Translations under genes and position numbers: made by a program | NCBI RefSeq assembly: GCF_018143015.1 | Contig: NC_054756.1 | Coordinates: forward strand, 25,647,440-25,711,439 | Length of the DNA stretch: 64,000 bases | Direction of reading: 5' to 3' | From: Lytechinus variegatus | Lineage: Eukaryota; Echinodermata; Echinoidea; Temnopleuroida; Toxopneustidae | In this document: one piece after another, positions 23,901 to 32,900 of the stretch | Layout: every line of letters starts with the position of its first letter | How positions within the stretch are numbered: position 1 is the stretch's first letter | Notes under the pieces: model-generated | What the model saw: only the letters and a program-made list of their open reading frames with translations | The model's database searches: none | Told to the model about the DNA's origin: nothing

Positions 23901-26900
23901 GACAAACAGGAGCTTTTCACACGATCTCTACAAGACTTCAAAATTCATGCGTTACCATGGCAGCAAGCCTAATTCGACTTTGTTTTGAACTACGACTGCA
24001 AGATTAAAATAAAAGACCACTGATTTTTCGCACATGTACAGGGAATCATTTTGCTTAAAAAATTTGAATAGCATTTTGGTCATAAAAGAGAAAAGCTCTC
24101 AACTATATAAAAGTAATGTACAGTCTTATGTAAAACTATGCTAAACAAGAGACTTTATGCAAATCTTTCGAAAATGTGGAGCAAATTGCGATGCGATACC
24201 AGGAAAATTATTCCCTGATTCTGCAACTTGTAAAGATTTTTCAAACAGGGCTTGTAATAATGTGATGAACTACAAATCAGATAATGGAATCCCAAGGAGA
24301 GGGTGTGCAGAGGGACCTGAGGCCCTGCAACATAAAGCTTAGCAATTGATGACATGGCCTATTTCTGCAATTGATCGCATTGATTATTGTGTATGATCGA
24401 TCATAAAAATCAGTGCCACGATCAATCTCCTAGCTTCATGCTAAACATACCTGTTCTACTTGTGGAGCAAGCAGATTGGGCGAGGCATTGCATGTGATCT
24501 CTGCAAGGAGATTATCAAGCACCAAGTGGGCTATGGCTTCAGTCTAAGGGAGTATTAGATACATGAATGAATGAATGAAATGATCAAAGGACAATTACCG
24601 TAGATAAATATGGTATGCAGTTTCGTTCCAGGGGAATGGGTACATAGATATGAATGAAATGATTAAAAGAGCATCCAGACATGGTATACAGCTTCAGTCT
24701 GAAGGAGCGAGTATGAATATGAATGAAATTAATGGACCATTCAGGCAAAATATGGTTCACAGCTTCACTGTAGGGACAGTGACTTTCCATTTTACCGGTA
24801 AATAAAATAGAAATTCTATTTGGTTCTTATACTTTTCATGTAAAAATTCATGGAATTCACCTTTGCAAAAACGGAATTCAGGTTTTTGCTGTGTACATTT
24901 TCAGTGACAAAACAGAATTTCCATTTTTAGATCAAGTTAAAATGGAATTACAGATTTTCAGAAAGGGAAAAGAAAATTACTGTCTCTACTTCAGTCTAGA
25001 AGTGAGTATACTGATACATGTATATAGTATGTCCTACAAAAAGGAAACCTATTTTCAAATGTTTTTACTATAAATTTGACACTCATGGCAAGAGTGGAAT
25101 CTCATCTCTTGTTTGAAACCAACAGCTTAGCAAGTCGTTCACAAATGGCAGATTACAAACAATAAAGTGGAGCGTTGTGGCCCAGTGGATTAGTCTCCGG
25201 ACTCTGAAACAGAGGGTCGCGGGTTCGAATCCCAACCATGGCGAAATTTCCTTCAGCAAGAAATTGATCCGCAATGTGCTGCACTCAACCCAGGTGAGGT
25301 AAATGGGTACCTGGCAGGAATTTATTCCTTGAAACGCAGCGCGCGTAACAGCTGCACTGCTAAAGCCAGGGTAATTATGCTGCATATACTGTAGAGCGCT
25401 TAGAGACTTCTGACAAAGTAAGTATTAAGTGCTATATAAGCAAGTATAATTATTATTATTACTAAATATTGAGGCATATCAGAAACGATTTGCGCAGAAA
25501 CTCACGTGTGAATCTGAATCCACTGTTACTTCAGGGATCAGTGAGGATCGCCCCCCCAATGATCTCAGCCATCAATTGAGCAATTGCGACAAAAATTGGC
25601 ATGCGCGTTACCCATGGCATAATCTACAAAACTAAACAATCAAATTCTGCAAAAGTAAATAATGCTCCTAAAATGCTAATTTTCGGTTTGCAGACTCTTT
25701 GACCATAAACAAGATGACATTAATTGAATCTAATCAGTAAAAAGAAAAATAATGACACATGAATTTCGACTAAAATGCCTTTTTGTATTAGATTTGTATA
25801 CAAATTCACATAATGGAGCGATTATGAGTCTAAATGCACTAAGAACACGGGGGCGAGGACCGTGATTTTGGTCTTAAAAAAGACTTGAAAGTAAAAAAGT
25901 CAGAGAGTGATGCGGTAAAAAAAAATGCACGGCAGATTTATCTCGAAAAATGTTGAAGGGGGGGGGAGCTGAATCATCCCCCAAAAGTCTTAATAGGGTT
26001 AACTCTGTCTGTTAGGGGTTTATTTTTTAGGTTGATCGCATTGATCATAACATGCAATGAATAGCAAATAACTCTGACCAAGGGAGAGAGTTGCAAGAAA
26101 ATACTTTTCAAATCGATTGCAAGTTTCAGTTGCAAATTCACAGGTGATGGATCTGGGCCCTGTCTTACAAAGACTTACGATTAATCCAATCAATCATAAC
26201 TCTATGGAAATCCATCAGTGTCATATTTTTCTACTAGAAATTTGCACAATGTCTTTTGCAAACAAAGAGAAGCACAGTGAATTTTTAAGAAAACAATTAA
26301 TGCATGAATATACCTATCTAGAATTTTCTTTTTAGCAAATATGCATTTTATATGTTGAGTTTCCATAGTTGCTATTTATCAGATCAATAGCAAGTCATTG
26401 TAAGACGAACCCCAGGGCCCCATCTCACAAAGAGATATGATTGATCCAATCGTCGTAACTCTATGGAAATCCATCAGTGTTATTGTGTTCATACACACAT
26501 TTCATTCTTCATCAAACCATCCTTTCATTCTGTAATTTTATCATGCTATTAATTCATGCCTCATTATCTCAACTACTGTTTTCATCTCCGTTCACAAGCT
26601 CACTATCATCATGTTTCCTCCCCAGACCAGTAGTGTGAATATTGACCATGCTGTATTACCCCCACCATGAACAACCCCTTGTTCAACTCCATCTGTTTAT
26701 ACTTTCCTTATCACTTTGCCTTCCTCAGAATGTTATGTAACTATGTACAGTGAATTATATATTGTAGTTTAGTATAGGGAATAAAGTTAGTTGTGAATGT
26801 AACTCCAAGCCAAGCAGACATGCCTAGTTATTGAGTAGAGATCGAGACCAAGTATGAGTTCAAGTGTGTATTAGAGTTAGAATACGCATACACAAAAAGT

Positions 26901-29900
26901 GCCATAATTTTTTCTACAGGAAATTTGCACAATGTCCTTTGTAAACAGAGAGAAGCACAGTGAATTTTCAAGAAAACAATGAATGCATGAATATACATCA
27001 TAGTTAAAAAATATTTAGAACAAACATGCATAAAAGATGTTGACCTTGCTGGCCGTCCATAGTTGTGATTGATCGGATCAATCGCAACTCTTTGTAAGAT
27101 GGGGCCCAGTTGTCACTGAAGCAAATCAATTCATACTTTGATGGATGCTAGAAGTAGAACAGCATTCAATTGTAAATCTGCAGTGAATGGACATACTTGT
27201 CATTGATTTTTGGACTTAAATTGAACTTGCAATCGATAAACAATTCCTTGCAAACGCCCCCACAAGATCAACTTACCTCTTGTTTAACTTCGACCACCGG
27301 TGAGCAAGCATCCATGTCGGCTTCAGCAAGATCCGTCCCTTCTTCGCTGACATCTAGTTCCAGCTCTTGAAGGCTCACTGATAAGACCTTCTCTACCAGG
27401 TCAACCGAAGCTTGCTCAAGGGCTCCTGGCATATCAGCAAATCAATATCAAAGCATTAAACATCGGATGGAAGATTTTTACATCCCATCATATTGGTTAT
27501 TACAAGTAATGGTGTGCTTAAAGGTCATGTGAACACAAATATCAAATGGATAAATGATAAGGCACCAACCCCGCTTTAATCAATGAATCGACTTTCACAC
27601 TGCAACTTCAAAGATGTAATCAATCGTTCAATCTTGAATACTTAATATGAGTCTATGACAAATCATGAACAAAAAGTTACAAAAAATTGTACATATCAAA
27701 TGTTTCACTTTTTGTTATACCCGTTTGTCTGAAGTTGTGAATGATGAAAAGTGCTGAAAAGATTTTCTTTTGATACCTGATGAGCTAGCTGAAGAGGCAA
27801 CAGATGTGACCGAGGGGAACTGCCTGACCCTTTCAGTAGTGGCCACGCCATGCCCTTTCTCCACCATCTTCTCTGCAATATTCATACCCATGTCCATCAA
27901 TTTCACTTCTAAGGTATCTGAATAGTGGTAATAAAAAGGGGGGAAAAACAATATAATGGTTACCTTTTTCAACATGAGATAAAAATGAAGTGGCTAGAAA
28001 TAATATTCAATATCTATGTGTACTTAATAAATATAGGATATTTTGGTTTCATTTTTAATCATCTTCATCTTAAAACAGTGGGTGGTAATCATGCAGCAGT
28101 TAATCCTTTGTTGACTTGAATAGACCAAACTAACTGGAATATCAGTTGCTAACCCATTTACTAAGTACAACTCAATAAGTTTTAATCCGGCAGTAAAAAG
28201 TTGCCAGAAAAAAAATAGCTATTGAATTAGAGGAAAATGACAAGTATAAAATCAATTTCAATTGATTATTTGGTATATTATGTTTCCCAAGAATATGAAA
28301 CATGAACCTGGTATTAAAGAAATGTGGACTACGACCCAATTGTATTAACGTCTGAATTATCCAAGCAATAAATTGATCTATTTAAATCACATAAACAATG
28401 AGAAACTATATAATAGAACACTTCTACATGTACATGTATTTAAAAACAGGTAGGTATTTTCTTCACACAATCAAAGCATCAAAACTTGAATTTAAAATGC
28501 ACTTCAGGTTCACAATTTTTGTTTGAAAACAAGTGTTTTCCCTGACACACAAATTAATGAAAAATAAATAAATTATACATGTATGGGCACTGTACTTTTA
28601 TCTCTTTTAAAGTTTTTGTGGCACTATTTTAACCCCCCCCCCCCCCCGATTAATTTTTTTTTTAAATAAATGCATCAACTCACCATTTGATTCTGCAACC
28701 ACTTCCATCAGCAACAATTTGTCAACAACAGCATTCTCAAAGAACTCAGCTGCAGATCCACTCCACTGAAGTCCATCTACCGGGCCAACACCAGCAAGAC
28801 GGCCACATATTGCCTGGGCTTCCAAAACCATCAACTCAGGAGTGATCACCTTCAGGTCTTTCATGCCCACGGAATCAGAGTTTCCATAGTCTACAAAGTG
28901 GACAGTCACCGACTCCTTATCCTGGGATGTGATGGTTCCTCTATACCACCCTTCATCGCTGGAGTACTTGGCCACGCAAGGATCACCCACTGCAGGGTTG
29001 GCAAGTGCTGCGGTGTCGGGATTCTCGGCATAGGTATTTAGTTCATCCATGAGAATAGCAAGGGCTTCTTCTCCAGCAAGGGGCTGAATCCAAAATTCAC
29101 TTGGCGAGGTGGTTGCTGTGATGTAGATCTCGGCTCTCTTTTGCACCTGGAGACCGGAACTAAGCGACTTGTATTTTCTTGTAATTTCTTTACTGCCCTT
29201 TGGCTTCTCACCTACAAGAGTCATCATGTCAGCATTGATGTCTGTTTCGCCATCTTTTAACTCAACCTGGGTAGGCTTCTTGATTGCATCGAATGTGCAG
29301 GTAAGTTCCTTATCGGCTGTGATGTCCAAGAAATGGTCGACAGCATCCTGTTGCCACGGTGCTTCTGCCAAACCTTTTAGACGACATTCGACAGCAACTC
29401 GTGGTAGATTCAAGAGTTCTGCAGTCGGAGCCTTTACGTCTGCTAACTGCTTCTCTTCGCTGTTCCCATAATCAACGAAGAACACTTTGCAAGTGGATGA
29501 GGTTACCACGGTAACGATGCCTCGGTACCATTGCTCATCTTCAGTGAACTTTGTACAGCATGCTTGGCCTACTGATAATTGCTTGAGCTGATGATCACTT
29601 TCACTGCAGGTGCTGTAAGTACTTTCCAGAAGTGCAGTGATAGAGTCGAGCTGTTCTGCTGAAGAGGCATGCTGGATGAAGACATTTCCTGTTGATGCAT
29701 CTACATTTACAACATAGCCCATTTGTACTCCAGATGCTAGTTGCGGAATTGGGTACGATGTCACTGGGTCAGCATCTTTTTCCTCTCCATCCTTTACCAA
29801 TTTGACAACACCAGCATTTAAGTCAACATCATCGACTTTCAGATGAACCTCAAAGGGGCTGGTGGTTGATCTAAATGAACAGGTCAGTTGCTTATCTGCC

Positions 29901-32900
29901 GATGCATTGATCAGATAGTCTGCAGCATGTTGTGGCCAAGGCGACTTGGGAACTCCATCCAAAGAACATTCCAAAGCAATCTGTGGTATCTTGATGAGCT
30001 CTTGTGTCACAGTTTTCAACTCACCGAGTGGTTTGTCTTCGCTGTTGCCGTAGTCGACAAAGAAGACATGTGCAGTATTTCCAGAGATTGAGGCTATGCT
30101 GCCTCTATACCACTGACCATCCTCTGAGAACTTGGTGCAGCATGCCTGTTTGACTGCAGGCTCAGTAAGATATCTGTCACATGATTCATAGGTTGACTCC
30201 AGCAAATCTGTCACCAAGTCCAAATTCTCTGTTGCTGATGCTAGTTGGATGTAGACTTTACCTCTATCAGCATCAACATTGACAACGTACCCTATATGAT
30301 CTCCAACAGTGACAGGTGGAAGAGAGTACTCTGTCTTTTGTGCCGATGTTCCACAACCTGCAAACTTCATCATCTCTGCATTCAAATCTGTCTCCCCATC
30401 TTTGAGCGAAATACGGAATGGATGAGTGGTGCTTGAAAAGCAGCAGGTTAGCTCTTTCTCTGCAGTAATATTCAGGAAATGATCAGCAGTGTCCTGTGTC
30501 CAATGTAACGATGGCATTCCTTCTAGATAACATTCAAGAGCAAGGTGTGGCACTTGAAGGAGGTCATCAGTTGGCTGCTTCAACTCACTTATGGGCTTTT
30601 CTTCACTGTTTCCATAGTCGATGAAAAGGACTGAAGCTGTGGAAGAGTCACAAGTTGTGATGACACCTCTATACCACTGCTCATCTTCAGAGAACTTGGT
30701 GCAGCATGCTTGAGATGGAATAGGTTGGACAAGTTTATGTTCCATGGGACCACTAGACTCATACACAGATTGAAGGGTCGAGGTCACAGTGTCAAGTTGC
30801 TCAGTTGAGGATGCAAGTTGAAGGAAAACTTTTCCTGAGTTAGCATCAACATTGGTAACATATACATTCTCTGTTGATGTGCCGACTTCAGGATAGGGGT
30901 ATGAACTTGGTTCCTTTACATCAGTGACAACCTTCTTGATTTCATTTGTGATGTCAATATCATCCTCTGTATTTGTGTCATGCAAAGTGAGTGTTAGTGT
31001 GGATACTTCTTTTTTTACAACCTTTGCTACCAGCTGTTTCTCTGATATCAGCTCGGTGAACTTCTCTCCAGCTTGAGTTGACAGGGCCTGTGCTGCAGAT
31101 AGGCCATGTAGCTTGCACTGAATAGCCTGGGCAGGAAGTGAAGTCAGATTACTAGGTAGGACCCTCAAATCACCTACTTCTACTGGACTTTGGTTTCCAT
31201 AATCAATGAAGAGTACCTGTGAAGAACTGGTGGGCACAGCCTTGATGATTTTTGCCCGATACCAGGCACCATCTTCAGCATACTTTGCGCAGCATACTAG
31301 CCCCTCTTTCACAGCAGATGGATCTATTTTTCTTTGTGATTCTGCATTGACAAGGCCATCCATCACCGCATCTAGCTCCGGACTCTTCTTTGCCAACTGA
31401 CACCAGAACTTAAAAGGACCTTCCCAATAAGAGATAACAACATCCTCAACCTGGTCAACTACCATTCCCTCCTGCTCTGATGAAATCTTGACACTTGAAA
31501 CTGGTGTAGATTGTGTAGCGGCTTTAACCTCTGGTATTGGTGGAACTCGATCTTTAACACGTGCCACTGCTTGTTTAGGAGATGACACTGGTGGAGCGGG
31601 TGGCTTGATCCTGCTCAATTCTTGTGTCATTCTTTTCCCCGCCCATGCTAGCTCCACCTCATACACTCCACAGTCTGCAGACTTGACCTCACATTTGAAT
31701 GGTCCAACCTGATTTGCCACTTCTTTCATTGCATCGATTTGTCCATCATGCCAGTCTCGATCACCTGGCAAACTGCACTTGACAGCAAGCACTGGCAGCC
31801 TTACTAGGTCAGGAACAATTTCCTTCAAGTTGCCAATCACTACTTTCTCAGAATTTCCATAGTCCACGAACATCACCTCTATCTTCCTGACAAACTTGTT
31901 CACAACAACAGCTCGATACCAGCACTGATCATCTGAAAACTTGGCAACACATGGTGTACCGACTGTTGTATTAGTAAGTCTTTTGTCAGTAGGGCGAAGG
32001 CTACTGTACCTGGCATGAAGTTCCGACATCACTCTATGAAGCTGTGGGGTCGATTCAGCCGTTTGGCACCAAAACTCACTTGGATTATTAATGTGCGAAA
32101 TAAACACATCGACAGCTCCCACAGATGGAAATGAGACTTCCTTAAATTGAAGTGGAACAGATGGCTCTTTGTTTACTCGAGATGAACCAGAATCTGACCT
32201 CCTACCAGATCCCATACCTCTCGAGTCATCTGAACGATTGCTACGACTGCCAGATCTGTTTGACCTGTCTGACACATTAGAAGACACCGATGCTCTATCT
32301 CCCCGTGGTTTTGAGTATCTTGTGTTATCAGGGGCGTCACCACTGCCACCGCTGTTAAAACGGCTATCTTTGCCTCTCTGCCTCTTATCACTCTGACCAA
32401 ATCCCCCACTCTGTGGTGGAGACTTTGCATGTGACCCGAAAGTTCCAGAACTGCGAGGGGGTGATTTCACACTACGTTCATTCTGTGCCTGCCTTCTCTG
32501 ATGAATTGGTTGCTTGAACTGATCATTGATGGACTTCCCATCTACCACAAGACGGACACTGTAAACACCACTGATGTGATCTTTGCCTTTCACCTCAAGA
32601 CTGCATTCACTCTCTATGTATTCCTGAAGTTTGGCAACTTCTTCACTTGTTTGTTGACCAGCAGCAAGGCCATCCAAGATACAAGCAATTGCCTGTGCTG
32701 GTAACTCAAGCATGTCTGGAGACAACATTTTTATCTGATCTTGATTAACCATCTCAGAATTACCATAGTCCACAAAGGTTACCTCTACATCCCCATTCTT
32801 ACGAATGCCAGTGATTTTGGCTCTATACCATGCCTGATCTTCTGAATACTGGGCTCCACATGACATCCCAATTGTCAATTTTGGTATTCTTGATCCAACA

